Assembly: GCA_021770065.1 (NCBI GenBank)
Contig: JAETRR010000014.1
Location: forward strand, 25,011 to 89,010
Length of the DNA: 64,000 bases
Source of the DNA: Lachnoclostridium sp.
GTDB taxonomy: Bacteria; Bacillota; Clostridia; Lachnospirales; Lachnospiraceae
Direction of reading: 5' to 3'
Within the stretch, counting starts at the first letter, position 1. Each line of letters opens with the position of its first letter. Of the stretch, positions 53,858 through 62,192 are shown in pieces. A program made the translations under genes and the position numbers. Below the pieces are notes generated by a model. The model was not told the DNA's origin and made no database searches. It saw only the letters and a list, made by a program, of their open reading frames with translations.

Positions 53858-53913
53858 AAGCGGCTCCTTTATCCGGCAATGCTGCCTTTGTACGCTGAGG
53901 GTATACAATTAGT

Positions 53914-53943
53914 ATTATAACACATAAGAACGTTTGTTTGCAA
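53914..53943 (-). promoter_or_regulatory. dinB promoter with possible LexA/SOS box
   Basis: On the minus strand TTGCAA (53938-53943), 18 bases, TATAAT (53914-53919). The spacer and -35 overlap CAAACAAACGTTCT (53927-53940), which matches the Firmicutes consensus CGAAC-N4-GTTCG with three mismatches. It may also influence hydG on the other strand. Confidence 0.5.
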
Positions 53944-53972
53944 TTATGTTTTGCGGAAAGAGGGAATTGATA

Positions 53973-55391
53973 ATGTACAACCCGGCTTCCAAAAAGGCGG
54001 AAGAGTTTATCAACCATGAAGAAATCACGGCTTCTATTCAGTACGCCCGGGAAAATAAGGACAACCGGGAACTGATAGAGACATTGCTTGCCAGGGCCGG
54101 GGAATGTAAGGGACTGTCGCACCGGGAGGCTCTTGTACTTTTAGAATGTGAGGAGCCGGATCTGGTGGAGCGGATGTTTCGTCTGGCCCGGGAAATCAAG
54201 CAGAAGTTTTACGGGAACCGTATTGTTATGTTTGCACCCCTGTATCTGTCAAATTATTGTGTGAACGGATGTACATATTGTCCGTATCATTATAAAAACA
54301 GACACATTGCAAGAAAAAAGCTGACACAGGAGGAGATCCGGCGGGAGGTAATCGCCCTCCAGGATATGGGGCATAAGCGCCTGGCGCTGGAGACCGGGGA
54401 GGATCCGGTGAATAACCCGATAGACTATGTGCTGGAAAGTATCCGGACAATCTACGGGATGCGGCACAAAAACGGGGCCATCCGCCGGGTTAATGTAAAT
54501 ATTGCGGCAACCACGGTGGAGAATTACCGGAAGCTTAAGGAGGCCGGAATCGGGACCTATATTCTGTTCCAGGAAACCTACCATAAGGAAAATTATGAGA
54601 AGCTTCATCCGGCCGGGCCGAAGCATGATTACGCCTGGCATACGGAGGCTATGGATCGTGCCATGGAGGGCGGCATTGACGATGTGGGGATCGGCGTTCT
54701 CTTCGGCCTTAATCATTACCGCTATGATTTTACAGGGCTTTTGATGCATGCGGAGCATCTGGAGGCAGCTTTCGGAGTGGGACCTCATACCGTCAGTGTA
54801 CCGAGAATCCGCAATGCGGACGATATTGATGCCTCTGCCTTTAAGGATGCCGTTTCTGATGAGCTTTTTGCCCGGATTGCAGCAGTGATACGTATTGCCG
54901 TTCCTTATACGGGAATGATTATCTCCACCCGGGAGTCCAGGGCTGCCCGGGAAAAGGTACTGGAATTGGGAGTTTCCCAGATAAGCGGAGGTTCCAGAAC
55001 GAGTGTGGGAGGTTATGCAGAGGAGGAGCCGGTGGAAGAGAATACCGCTCAGTTTGATGTGAGTGATACCAGGACTTTGGATCAGGTGGTAAACTGGCTG
55101 CTGGACTTGGGGATGATTCCAAGCTTCTGTACGGCCTGCTATCGGGAGGGACGCACGGGAGACCGATTTATGAAACTGGTGAAGTCCGGGCAGATTGCAA
55201 ACTGCTGTCAGCCCAATGCTCTTATGACTTTGAAGGAATATCTGACAGATTATGCCTCGGAGGATACCCGTAAGAAAGGGGAGGCACTTATTGCCGAAGA
55301 ACTGAAAAAAATTGCCAGCGATAAGATACGCCGGAAGACGGAAGAAAACTTAAAGGAGATTGAGCATGGAACAAGAGACTTCAGATTTTAA
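53973..55391 (+). CDS. hydG: [FeFe]-hydrogenase maturation radical SAM protein HydG
   Basis: 472 residues, the usual length. The radical-SAM cluster motif is CVNGCTYCPY (C-x3-C-x2-C). The C-terminal auxiliary-cluster motif (CTACYREGRTGDRF ... ANCCQPNA) separates HydG from ThiH. It cleaves tyrosine to supply CO and cyanide for the H-cluster. The ATG at 53973 is preceded by AGAGGG; the frame is open to 53934. HydE, HydF and a hydrogenase are not in the window. It overlaps the small gene at 55366. Confidence 0.93.
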   Translation: MYNPASKKAEEFINHEEITASIQYARENKDNRELIETLLARAGECKGLSHREALVLLECEEPDLVERMFRLAREIKQKFYGNRIVMFAPLYLSNYCVNGCTYCPYHYKNRHIARKKLTQEEIRREVIALQDMGHKRLALETGEDPVNNPIDYVLESIRTIYGMRHKNGAIRRVNVNIAATTVENYRKLKEAGIGTYILFQETYHKENYEKLHPAGPKHDYAWHTEAMDRAMEGGIDDVGIGVLFGLNHYRYDFTGLLMHAEHLEAAFGVGPHTVSVPRIRNADDIDASAFKDAVSDELFARIAAVIRIAVPYTGMIISTRESRAAREKVLELGVSQISGGSRTSVGGYAEEEPVEENTAQFDVSDTRTLDQVVNWLLDLGMIPSFCTACYREGRTGDRFMKLVKSGQIANCCQPNALMTLKEYLTDYASEDTRKKGEALIAEELKKIASDKIRRKTEENLKEIEHGTRDFRF

Positions 55392-55629
55392 GCAGAGCCT
55401 GAAAGAATCCCGCAAATACCGCTGGATGGAAGGCGGGGAAGGAGAGGAGCCCAGGGAGGATCGGGCATATACCCAGAAGTTTGAGACTGTCTGTCCTGTA
55501 GATTCCTCCAAAGTAATCCACACAGTGCGGTTTCTCAAAAGCACCTGCACACGTGTGGATGATATTGTGGATGATTTTCACTGTAACCGCAATGGGAGCT
55601 GTGTGAAATGTATGGAGAATTACCGGTGA
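55366..55629 (+). CDS. Small Cys-containing protein coupled to hydG
   Basis: 87 residues, ATG seven bases after AAGGAG inside the end of hydG (26-bp overlap). It has Cys in FETVCPVDSSKVIH and STCTRVDD, and a C-terminal FHCNRNGSCVKCMENYR that could bind a metal. The first 40 residues are charged. Family not recognised. The overlap suggests a link with hydG. Confidence 0.65.
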   Translation: MEQETSDFKQSLKESRKYRWMEGGEGEEPREDRAYTQKFETVCPVDSSKVIHTVRFLKSTCTRVDDIVDDFHCNRNGSCVKCMENYR

Positions 55630-55634
55630 GAATT

Positions 55635-56480
55635 TTATGCGGAAAAGATATTCCGCTCAAATTTCCGGGCGAATAAGTGAGGAAGAGAGCGCAAAAATTC
55701 CGCATCGGACTCCTGAAATGTGTAGGGACTGTTTTCGCTGCCTCTTTCCCAGTCTACATAGCGCAGATTTCCTAACGAGAGACGGCCGCCGAAAGGATCA
55801 AAGACTTTTTCCATAAAAGGAGAACTGGCGGCAAGAGTCTGCAGAAGCAGCTCATCAGCACAGACGGAATGTCGGAAATGCTTTTGAATCCAGCTTTCGC
55901 GGCTTAAGACATACTCGGCAAAAGCATGCGTAATGCTGAACCAGTTGGCTCCCTTTTGAAGAGAAACGGCTTCTCCTTTCAGGCGGTTCACACGGAGGAT
56001 TCTCTGAAGCCTGGTAAGGAGCATATCAGCCGGTTCCGCCAGGGGACAGGAGCTTTCGCGGAAAAAGTGATAGAGACAGATGCGCTCTCTGACCTGGGGC
56101 GGAAGCTGCGGAGCGTCAAAATGCAGAAATTCCCATCCGTCATGTTCTTCAAAGAAGCGGTGAATCTGCTCCTGGGATTTTAACGGAAAGTCAGAACCGG
56201 AAAGCAGATGGTAGTAAATATAGCGCCGCGGTACGGCAGCTTTCAAGAGGGTCAGTTCACAGGCTGTCTGGCTGTAACCGCCCCAATGGACATTTAAACG
56301 TTTCGTAAAATACAGATTTGACTTATGAATTGTGTGAGAAAGGCTTGAAAAGTCAATATCCCGGACCTTTTGATCAATATGAAGATAGATATCATTGCGC
56401 TCATCGTCCAGAGCCGAAAGAAGTTCTTTTAAAAAATCAAACTGGTGGTGAGCCATAATCAGGTATGCATGCCGGTTCAT
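55635..56480 (-). CDS. Beta-1,6-N-acetylglucosaminyltransferase-like protein (GT14)
   Basis: 281 residues. Motifs of the core-2/I-branching family: HAYLIMAHHQFDFLKELLSA, DIYLHIDQKV, YYHLLSGSDFPLKSQEQIHR, and a C-terminal CADELLLQTLA with the acidic residues. No signal peptide or membrane segment. Bacterial members add sugars to surface polysaccharides; the acceptor is unknown. It stands alone, convergent with the hydG-linked gene. Confidence 0.85.
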   Translation of the reverse strand: MNRHAYLIMAHHQFDFLKELLSALDDERNDIYLHIDQKVRDIDFSSLSHTIHKSNLYFTKRLNVHWGGYSQTACELTLLKAAVPRRYIYYHLLSGSDFPLKSQEQIHRFFEEHDGWEFLHFDAPQLPPQVRERICLYHFFRESSCPLAEPADMLLTRLQRILRVNRLKGEAVSLQKGANWFSITHAFAEYVLSRESWIQKHFRHSVCADELLLQTLAASSPFMEKVFDPFGGRLSLGNLRYVDWERGSENSPYTFQESDAEFLRSLPHLFARKFERNIFSA

Positions 56481-56667
56481 AGGTGTTCTCCATTCTTTTT
56501 GCAGGCAGTAAGCCGTGCGCAGGTATTGCATATGTATTTTGCAGCCTGCTGCGGCATCTTTGACTACAGTATACCACAGATAAAAGAAATAGCACCATCT
56601 TTTGCTTCGGATTTTTCTGTTTGTTAAATCTTATTCATTATAAAGCGGCGCTTTTTCTTTTGTCTAT

Positions 56668-57006
56668 TTACTTGTTTTGAGAATCCTGGCCGTCGCATGA
56701 CAGAAAATTCAGATAGGATATCAGATGCTCTTTGGCGGATGGGGACAGACGATCATAAGTTTCCAGCAGATATTCCTGTTCTTTTGTCAAATCTTTGGAA
56801 GAGCGCTCAAAAAACTGGGATACAGAGATTCCGCAGGCAGAGCATATTTTCTCAAGCGTCTGTACCCGGGGATCTGTATTCTTATCAAACATAGAGGTAA
56901 GCGTAGAAAGGGAAATACCGGCTTTGCTTGCAAGACGGTATGCGTTGAAATTATTTTTTTCCATAAGTTCTCTGATACGTCTGATACAAAAATTTTCTTC
57001 ATACAT
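56668..57006 (-). CDS. XRE-family helix-turn-helix regulator
   Basis: 112 residues. The HTH (NAYRLASKAGISLSTLTSMF) is near the N-terminus, and a helical C-terminal part follows (EQEYLLETYDRLSPSAKEHL). The ATG has GGAG nine bases upstream. It is divergent from the small gene at 57172; the region between holds palindromes that could be its operators. Confidence 0.88.
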   Translation of the reverse strand: MYEENFCIRRIRELMEKNNFNAYRLASKAGISLSTLTSMFDKNTDPRVQTLEKICSACGISVSQFFERSSKDLTKEQEYLLETYDRLSPSAKEHLISYLNFLSCDGQDSQNK

Positions 57007-57021
57007 GAAAAATAGCTCCGT

Positions 57022-57121
57022 TACGTTTATTATACGTTCCATTTTAATATATTATACGGCGTACTTAAAAGAGTTAGAACCCGATGAAAAAGATAGAATA
57101 TACGTTGCACATGTGCTATAA
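57022..57121. promoter_or_regulatory. Divergent regulatory region of the XRE gene and a small ORF
   Basis: ACGTTTATTATACGT (near 57023-57037, ends ACGT/ACGT inverted) and the perfect palindrome GCACATGTGC just before TATAAT near 57116. Two TATAAT-like boxes face the XRE gene. Likely sites of autoregulation; inference from position. Confidence 0.4.
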
Positions 57122-57171
57122 TTAAGGCAGATTCTGTCATCAAATGACGACAAAGGAGGGAGAGAGAAGAG

Positions 57172-57318
57172 TTGAACAGGAGAATTCGTAAAAAAAGGGG
57201 TCTTTTAAAAGATTCGAATTATGACCGGATGAAAAAGGAATTGTTCAAGGCAATGGAAGAGAATGCGGCCATATTAGAACATGATGCGGTGCTTCAAAAA
57301 TCAACCGGCGATGAATAG
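57172..57318 (+). CDS. Small basic protein divergent from the XRE regulator
   Basis: 48 residues from TTG (MNRRIRKKRGLLKDSNYDRM, then KKELFKAMEENAAILEHDAV), with AAAGGAGGG about 11 bases upstream. Basic first half, helical acidic second half. No family recognised. The strong ribosome binding site and a TATAAT upstream favour a real gene. Confidence 0.5.
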   Translation: MNRRIRKKRGLLKDSNYDRMKKELFKAMEENAAILEHDAVLQKSTGDE

Positions 57319-57446
57319 AGAGCTTTGCCCGCTCATTTTTCTGACAGTGTGATGAACCGGATCTGCCAGATTTATGTCCGGCATTGTACAAAAAGATGTC
57401 TGGTACGTTTTTTGCCGGAAAAATGTCAACTGAAATCAAAATAGAG

Positions 57447-57475
57447 TTGACAGTTAAGTTCCGATTTCATATACT
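57447..57475 (+). promoter_or_regulatory. Promoter of the ecfA1-ecfA2-ecfT-truA operon
   Basis: TTGACA (57447-57452), 17 bases, TATACT (57470-57475). Confidence 0.8.
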
Positions 57476-57536
57476 TGCAAAAGAATAGGAGATATTATAC
57501 AATAGACAGCAGTATTTGAGAGAGGTTGGAAGAACC

Positions 57537-58394
57537 ATGAGGGAAGAAATGGTTCAGGCCCAAAGCCTGGTATATGAATATAAAAAATATGATGAAGAGG
57601 GCAGGGAGACAGATGCGGTCCGTGCGGTAGATCAAGTGTCTTTACAGGTAGAGAAGGGTGATTTTGTGGCGATTCTGGGGCACAACGGCTCCGGGAAATC
57701 CACTCTGGCCAAGCATATGAATGCGATTCTGACGCCCACAGGGGGGACGATGTGGGTGGACGGAAAGGACACCAGGGAAGAGGACAAGCTCTGGGAGATA
57801 CGTCAGAGCGCCGGAATGGTGTTTCAGAATCCGGACAATCAGATTATAGGAACTGTCGTGGAGGAGGATGTAGGGTTCGGCCCGGAAAATATGGGTGTTC
57901 CCACCCGGGAAATATGGGAACGCGTGGAAGAGAGCCTGAGAGCAGTAAATATGCTGAAGTACCGCCATCATTCCCCCAATAAGCTGTCCGGCGGCCAGAA
58001 GCAGAGAGTAGCTATTGCGGGAGTAGTGGCCATGCATCCCGAATGTATTGTTCTGGACGAACCGACGGCTATGCTGGATCCGAACGGACGCAGAGAAGTC
58101 ATACGTACTGTGCGCGCGTTGAATCAGGTGGAAGAGATCACGGTGATTCTCATTACCCATTATATGGAAGAGGTTATCTATGCGGATAAAGTGATAGTGA
58201 TGGATCAGGGCAGAGTGGTCATGGAGGGAACGCCCAGGGAGATCTTCTCCCAGGTGGAAAAGCTCAAATCCTACCGCCTGGATGTGCCTCAGGCGGCCAT
58301 GCTGGCCTATGAACTGAAAAAGGCAGGTGTCGATCTGCCGGATGGGATCCTTACCAGGGAAGAGTTGGTGGAAGCGTTATGTCAATTAAATTAG
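57537..58394 (+). CDS. ecfA1: Energy-coupling factor transporter ATPase EcfA1
   Basis: 285 residues. Walker [19 protein letters not shown]-loop [13 protein letters not shown], signature [13 protein letters not shown], Walker [16 protein letters not shown]. The Q-loop FQNPDNQ is typical of EcfA1. With EcfA2 and EcfT it powers vitamin uptake by separate S components. The ATG at 57537 is chosen; the frame can be read from TTG at 57516. It overlaps ecfA2 by 16 bases. Confidence 0.93.
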   Translation: MREEMVQAQSLVYEYKKYDEEGRETDAVRAVDQVSLQVEKGDFVAILGHNGSGKSTLAKHMNAILTPTGGTMWVDGKDTREEDKLWEIRQSAGMVFQNPDNQIIGTVVEEDVGFGPENMGVPTREIWERVEESLRAVNMLKYRHHSPNKLSGGQKQRVAIAGVVAMHPECIVLDEPTAMLDPNGRREVIRTVRALNQVEEITVILITHYMEEVIYADKVIVMDQGRVVMEGTPREIFSQVEKLKSYRLDVPQAAMLAYELKKAGVDLPDGILTREELVEALCQLN

Positions 58395-59245
58395 AACATG
58401 TTAATTATGTATACAGTCCGGGAACCGCCTATGAGATTCACGCCTTAAAAGATATCTGTCTGGAGATTAAGGACGGGGAGTTTATAGGGCTGATCGGTCA
58501 TACGGGCTCGGGGAAATCCACGCTGGTGCAGCACTTGAACGGTCTTGTGAAGGCGACGGACGGCCGCATTTTTTTTCATGGAGAAGATATTTACGGGGCC
58601 GGTTATGATATGCGCCGTTTGAGAAGCAGAGTGGGGCTTGTGTTTCAATATCCGGAACATCAGCTTTTTGAGGCGGATGTGTTAAGTGACGTGTGTTTCG
58701 GCCCCAGGAACCAGGGGCTTTCCAGAGAAGAAGCGGAAGAAAAGGCAAAGAAGGCTCTTGCTATGGTAGGCTTGAGCGAGGAATTCTTTCATCAGTCACC
58801 CTTTGAACTCTCCGGCGGTCAGAAGCGGAGGGCGGCCATTGCAGGCGTGCTGGCTATGGAGCCGGAGATTCTGGTTCTGGATGAGCCTACGGCCGGCCTT
58901 GACCCCAAAGGCCGGGATGAGATTCTGGATCAGATTAGTGCGCTTCACAGGGAGAAGGGGATCAGTATTGTTCTGGTATCTCACAGCATGGAGGACGTGG
59001 CGAAGTATGTAGGGCGGATCATTGTGATGAACCAGGGAGAAGTTCTGTTTGATGACATACCGGAAGAGGTATTCCGCCATTATAAGGAACTGGAGAGCGT
59101 GGGGCTGGCTGCACCCCAGGTAACTTATATTATGCACGATTTGAAGGATAAGGGGTTTTCAGTGGACGAAAATGCCACCACTCTGGAAGCGGCAAGAGAT
59201 TCGATTCTGGCAGCTCTGTCAGGCCGCAGGCCGGATAAGCATTAG
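58379..59245 (+). CDS. ecfA2: Energy-coupling factor transporter ATPase EcfA2
   Basis: 288 residues. Walker [19 protein letters not shown]-loop [14 protein letters not shown], signature [15 protein letters not shown], Walker [29 protein letters not shown] marks the A2 type. Second ATPase of the module. Confidence 0.94.
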   Translation: MSIKLEHVNYVYSPGTAYEIHALKDICLEIKDGEFIGLIGHTGSGKSTLVQHLNGLVKATDGRIFFHGEDIYGAGYDMRRLRSRVGLVFQYPEHQLFEADVLSDVCFGPRNQGLSREEAEEKAKKALAMVGLSEEFFHQSPFELSGGQKRRAAIAGVLAMEPEILVLDEPTAGLDPKGRDEILDQISALHREKGISIVLVSHSMEDVAKYVGRIIVMNQGEVLFDDIPEEVFRHYKELESVGLAAPQVTYIMHDLKDKGFSVDENATTLEAARDSILAALSGRRPDKH

Positions 59246-59255
59246 GAGGCAGCTT

Positions 59256-60059
59256 ATGATTCGAGACATTACGCTGGGGCAGTATTACCCGGCAGATTCC
59301 ATTCTTCACAAACTAGATCCCAGAGTGAAGCTTACGGCAACGCTGGCCTTTATTGCGGCTTTGTTTCTGGCTGAGGGATGGCCGGGGTATCTTACGGCAA
59401 CCGTGTTTCTGGCAATGGTGATTAAGCTGTCAAGAGTGCCGTTTTCTTTTATGGTACGGGGACTGAAGGCCATTGTAATGATTTTAATGATAACGGTGAT
59501 TTTTAACCTGTTTCTGACGCCGGGGGATCGGATACTGGTGCAGGTGTGGAAACTCCGGATTACGGATACAGGACTTCGGACGGCTGTTTTCATGGCGGTC
59601 CGGTTGATTTATCTGATTGTGGGATCATCGGTGATGACCTTGACTACTACGCCGAATGATCTGACGGACGGCCTGGAGCGGCTTATGAGCCCCTTAAAAA
59701 AGCTGCGGGTTCCGGTGCATGAGGTGTCTATGATGATGTCCATTGCCCTGCGGTTTATTCCTATTCTGCTGGAGGAGACGGACAAGATAATGAAAGCCCA
59801 GATTGCCAGAGGAGCGGATTTTGAAAATGGGAATCTGATACAGAAGGCAAAGAATCTGGTCCCCCTTCTGGTTCCCCTGTTTATCTCGGCTTTCCGTCGC
59901 GCCAATGATCTCGCTATGGCTATGGAAGCCCGGTGCTACCACGGCGGCGAGGGCCGGACGAAAATGAAACCCCTTGTGTATGCAAAAAGGGATTATGCCG
60001 CTTATGGTGTGGTAGTCCTTTTCCTGGCAGTGATTATTGCATTGAGAATTGTCCTATGA
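59256..60059 (+). CDS. ecfT: Energy-coupling factor transporter membrane subunit EcfT
   Basis: 267 residues with about five membrane segments. The two coupling motifs are QIARGADFENG and AMAMEARCYHGG. The ATG follows AGGAGG with six bases between. Stop and start of truA overlap as ATGA. Confidence 0.94.
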   Translation: MIRDITLGQYYPADSILHKLDPRVKLTATLAFIAALFLAEGWPGYLTATVFLAMVIKLSRVPFSFMVRGLKAIVMILMITVIFNLFLTPGDRILVQVWKLRITDTGLRTAVFMAVRLIYLIVGSSVMTLTTTPNDLTDGLERLMSPLKKLRVPVHEVSMMMSIALRFIPILLEETDKIMKAQIARGADFENGNLIQKAKNLVPLLVPLFISAFRRANDLAMAMEARCYHGGEGRTKMKPLVYAKRDYAAYGVVVLFLAVIIALRIVL

Positions 60060-60817
60060 AACGCATTTTATTAGTAACGGCCTATGACGGAACGAATTAC
60101 TGCGGATGGCAGGTACAGAAGAATGGAGAGACCATAGAGGGTGTGCTGAATCGGGAGCTTTCAGCTCTTTTTAAGGAAGATATCCAGGTGATCGGGGCCA
60201 GCCGTACAGATTCCGGCGTTCACGCGCTGGGAAATGCAGCGGTTTTTGATACGAATGCCCGGATGCCCGGGGAGAAGATGTCTTATGCTCTTAACAGCCG
60301 TCTGCCGGAGGATATCCGGATTCAGCGGTCTTTGGAGGTGGAGGCGGATTTTCACCCAAGAAAATGTGCCTGTACGAAATATTATGAATACCGGATTCTG
60401 AACCGGGAGTTTGAGCTGCCCGGTGAGCGGCTGAATACTTATTTTTACCGGCGGCCTCTTGACGAAGAGCGGATGAGGGCGGCCTGTGCTTATTTTCTGG
60501 GAGAGCATGATTTTAAGAGCTTCTGCAGTATTCACACCCAGGCGGAGACTACCGTTCGAAGGGTTTATGCTCTGGATGTGAAGAGGGAGGGGGACTTGAT
60601 CCGCATTCAGGTGTCGGGGAACGGTTTCCTTTATAATATGGTAAGAATTATTGCGGGGACGCTTATTCAGATCGGAAGCGGTATCCGGGAGCCGGAGGAT
60701 ATCCCGTCTGTACTGGCAGCATGCGATCGGCAGTCTGCAGGTCCCACTGCTCCGGCCAGGGGACTGACTCTGCTGGGGATGAAATATGAGGGCATTTCCC
60801 TGGACACCCGGAGCTGA
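60056..60817 (+). CDS. truA: tRNA pseudouridine synthase A (paralogue 2)
   Basis: 253 residues. Catalytic Asp in GASRTDSGVHALGN; other blocks YDGTNYCGWQVQKNGETIEG and GFLYNMVRIIAGTLIQIG. It sits in the standard ECF-truA-ribosomal protein order, so it is probably the ancestral copy. It is well diverged from the truA at 22471. Confidence 0.94.
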   Translation: MKRILLVTAYDGTNYCGWQVQKNGETIEGVLNRELSALFKEDIQVIGASRTDSGVHALGNAAVFDTNARMPGEKMSYALNSRLPEDIRIQRSLEVEADFHPRKCACTKYYEYRILNREFELPGERLNTYFYRRPLDEERMRAACAYFLGEHDFKSFCSIHTQAETTVRRVYALDVKREGDLIRIQVSGNGFLYNMVRIIAGTLIQIGSGIREPEDIPSVLAACDRQSAGPTAPARGLTLLGMKYEGISLDTRS

Positions 60818-60845
60818 AAACGGGCAAAAAACAGAAAATAACGGG

Positions 60846-60969
60846 TTGACACACGAGGATGAGTGTACTATAATAATTTGGTGCGACGAAATGTAAAAAT
60901 GTCCGGATCCAAGCCCCGGTAACGGCATTTTTTCATAGAGTATTGAATATTTTTTCAGGAGGAGAACCA
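60846..60969 (+). promoter_or_regulatory. Promoter and L13-type leader of rplM-rpsI
   Basis: TTGACA (60846-60851), 17 bases, TATAAT (60869-60874). In the leader, AAATGTCCGG pairs with CGGCATTT and is followed by a T-run near 60935, a terminator-like hairpin. This fits the L13 autoregulatory leader of Firmicutes; the exact match to the Rfam model was not tested. Confidence 0.7.
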
Positions 60970-61398
60970 ATGAAGAGTTTCATGGCCAGTCCGGCAACAA
61001 TTGAGAGAAAATGGTATGTGGTTGATGCTTCAGGATATACATTAGGACGTTTAGCTTCTGAGGTGGCTAAGATTTTGAGAGGCAAGAACAAGCCGATTTT
61101 TACACCTCACATTGACACGGGTGATTATGTTATTATCGTAAATGCAGCTAAGGTAAAGGTAACCGGCAGAAAGCTGGATCAGAAGATTTACTATCATCAT
61201 TCCGAGTACGTAGGCGGCATGAAGGAGACCACCCTGCGCGAGATGATGGCAAAGAAACCGGAGAAGGTTGTAGAGCTTGCCGTTAAGGGCATGCTTCCGA
61301 AGGGACCGCTGGGAAGACAGATGTACACCAAGCTTCACGTATACGCCGGCCCGGAGCACAATCATCAGGCTCAGAAGCCGGAAGTATTAACATTTTAA
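60970..61398 (+). CDS. rplM: 50S ribosomal protein L13
   Basis: 142 residues. Typical blocks are [38 protein letters not shown] and [26 protein letters not shown] precedes the ATG. Binds 23S rRNA and is required early in 50S assembly. Confidence 0.98.
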   Translation: MKSFMASPATIERKWYVVDASGYTLGRLASEVAKILRGKNKPIFTPHIDTGDYVIIVNAAKVKVTGRKLDQKIYYHHSEYVGGMKETTLREMMAKKPEKVVELAVKGMLPKGPLGRQMYTKLHVYAGPEHNHQAQKPEVLTF

Positions 61399-61426
61399 GT
61401 GAGAAAGCGGAAGGAGGAAATCTACA

Positions 61427-61819
61427 GTGGCTAATTCAAGATTTTACGGAACAGGCAGAAGAAAAAAATCAATCGCCAGAGTTTACCTGGTACCTGGCAC
61501 TGGAAATATCACCATCAACAAGAGAAGCATTGACGAGTACCTTGGTCTGGAGACTCTGAAGGTAATCGTTCGTCAGCCTCTGGCAGCGACCGAGACCACC
61601 GACAAGTTCGATGTACTGGTGAATGTACACGGCGGCGGATACACCGGACAGGCAGGCGCCATCCGTCACGGAATCGCAAGAGCGCTGCTTCAGGCTGATC
61701 CGGAGTATCGCCCGATTCTTAAGAAAGCCGGATATCTGACACGTGACCCGAGAATGAAAGAGCGTAAGAAATACGGTCTCAAGGCAGCACGCCGGGCTCC
61801 GCAGTTCTCCAAGAGATAA
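61427..61819 (+). CDS. rpsI: 30S ribosomal protein S9
   Basis: 130 residues. [19 protein letters not shown] and the C-terminal [17 protein letters not shown] (tail reaching the P-site tRNA) are diagnostic. It starts at GTG with AAGGAGG upstream. Terminator at 61846. Confidence 0.98.
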   Translation: MANSRFYGTGRRKKSIARVYLVPGTGNITINKRSIDEYLGLETLKVIVRQPLAATETTDKFDVLVNVHGGGYTGQAGAIRHGIARALLQADPEYRPILKKAGYLTRDPRMKERKKYGLKAARRAPQFSKR

Positions 61820-61845
61820 GCATACGAAATATCTATGGCATACGG

Positions 61846-61879
61846 CAATCCCTGGAATATATTTTCAGGGATTGTTTTT
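61846..61879 (+). terminator. Terminator of rplM-rpsI
   Basis: CAATCCCTG pairs with CAGGGATTG and is followed by TTTTT. Confidence 0.85.
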
Positions 61880-61955
61880 GATTATCAGGAAAGAGTTCGG
61901 GATTGACTGTGAAAACATGAGCCTCTTTGTCCATAAAAAGGTATCGAAGGAATTA

Positions 61956-61996
61956 CAAAAAGCCGGGAATGCTGAATCAGCATCCCCGGCTTTTTG
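61956..61996 (-). terminator. Terminator of the tRNA-Gly gene
   Basis: CAAAAAGCCGGGAATGCTGA pairs with TCAGCATCCCCGGCTTTTTG (one bulge), T-run on the minus strand. Confidence 0.8.
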
Positions 61997-61997
61997 A

Positions 61998-62068
61998 AGC
62001 AGATAACGGGAATCGAACCCGCCTCCCCAGCTTGGGAAGCTGGTGTTCTACCGATGAACTATATCTGC
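61998..62068 (-). tRNA. tRNA-Gly (anticodon CCC)
   Basis: On the minus strand the acceptor arms are GCAGATA and TATCTGC; the D-arm is GTTC-ATCGGTA-GAAC; the anticodon arm is CCAGC-TTCCCAA-GCTGG with anticodon CCC; the T-arm is GCGGG-TTCGATT-CCCGT. Discriminator U, no encoded CCA. Confidence 0.96.
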
Positions 62069-62118
62069 AGATGTATTCATTATAGCACAAGGAATCCAGA
62101 AATCAAGAGGAAAATTCA

Positions 62119-62162
62119 AAAAGAAAAAGACGCCCGGGGGAACCAGGCGTCTTTTTCTTTCT
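62119..62162. terminator. Hairpin upstream of the IS element
   Basis: AAAAAGACGCC pairs with GGCGTCTTTTT across a CCGGGGGAACCA-type loop. It can terminate in either direction. Confidence 0.65.
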
Positions 62163-62192
62163 TATGAGGGGGGAGATAGTGATGTTCGGGAG

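Noticed and set aside
53973..55391. ThiH (tyrosine lyase of thiamine synthesis) as the identity of the radical SAM gene.
   Set aside because: The C-terminal auxiliary-cluster cysteines and the length fit HydG; ThiH lacks them.
22471..60817. The two truA genes as an assembly duplication.
   Set aside because: Their DNA and protein sequences are clearly different and their contexts unrelated.
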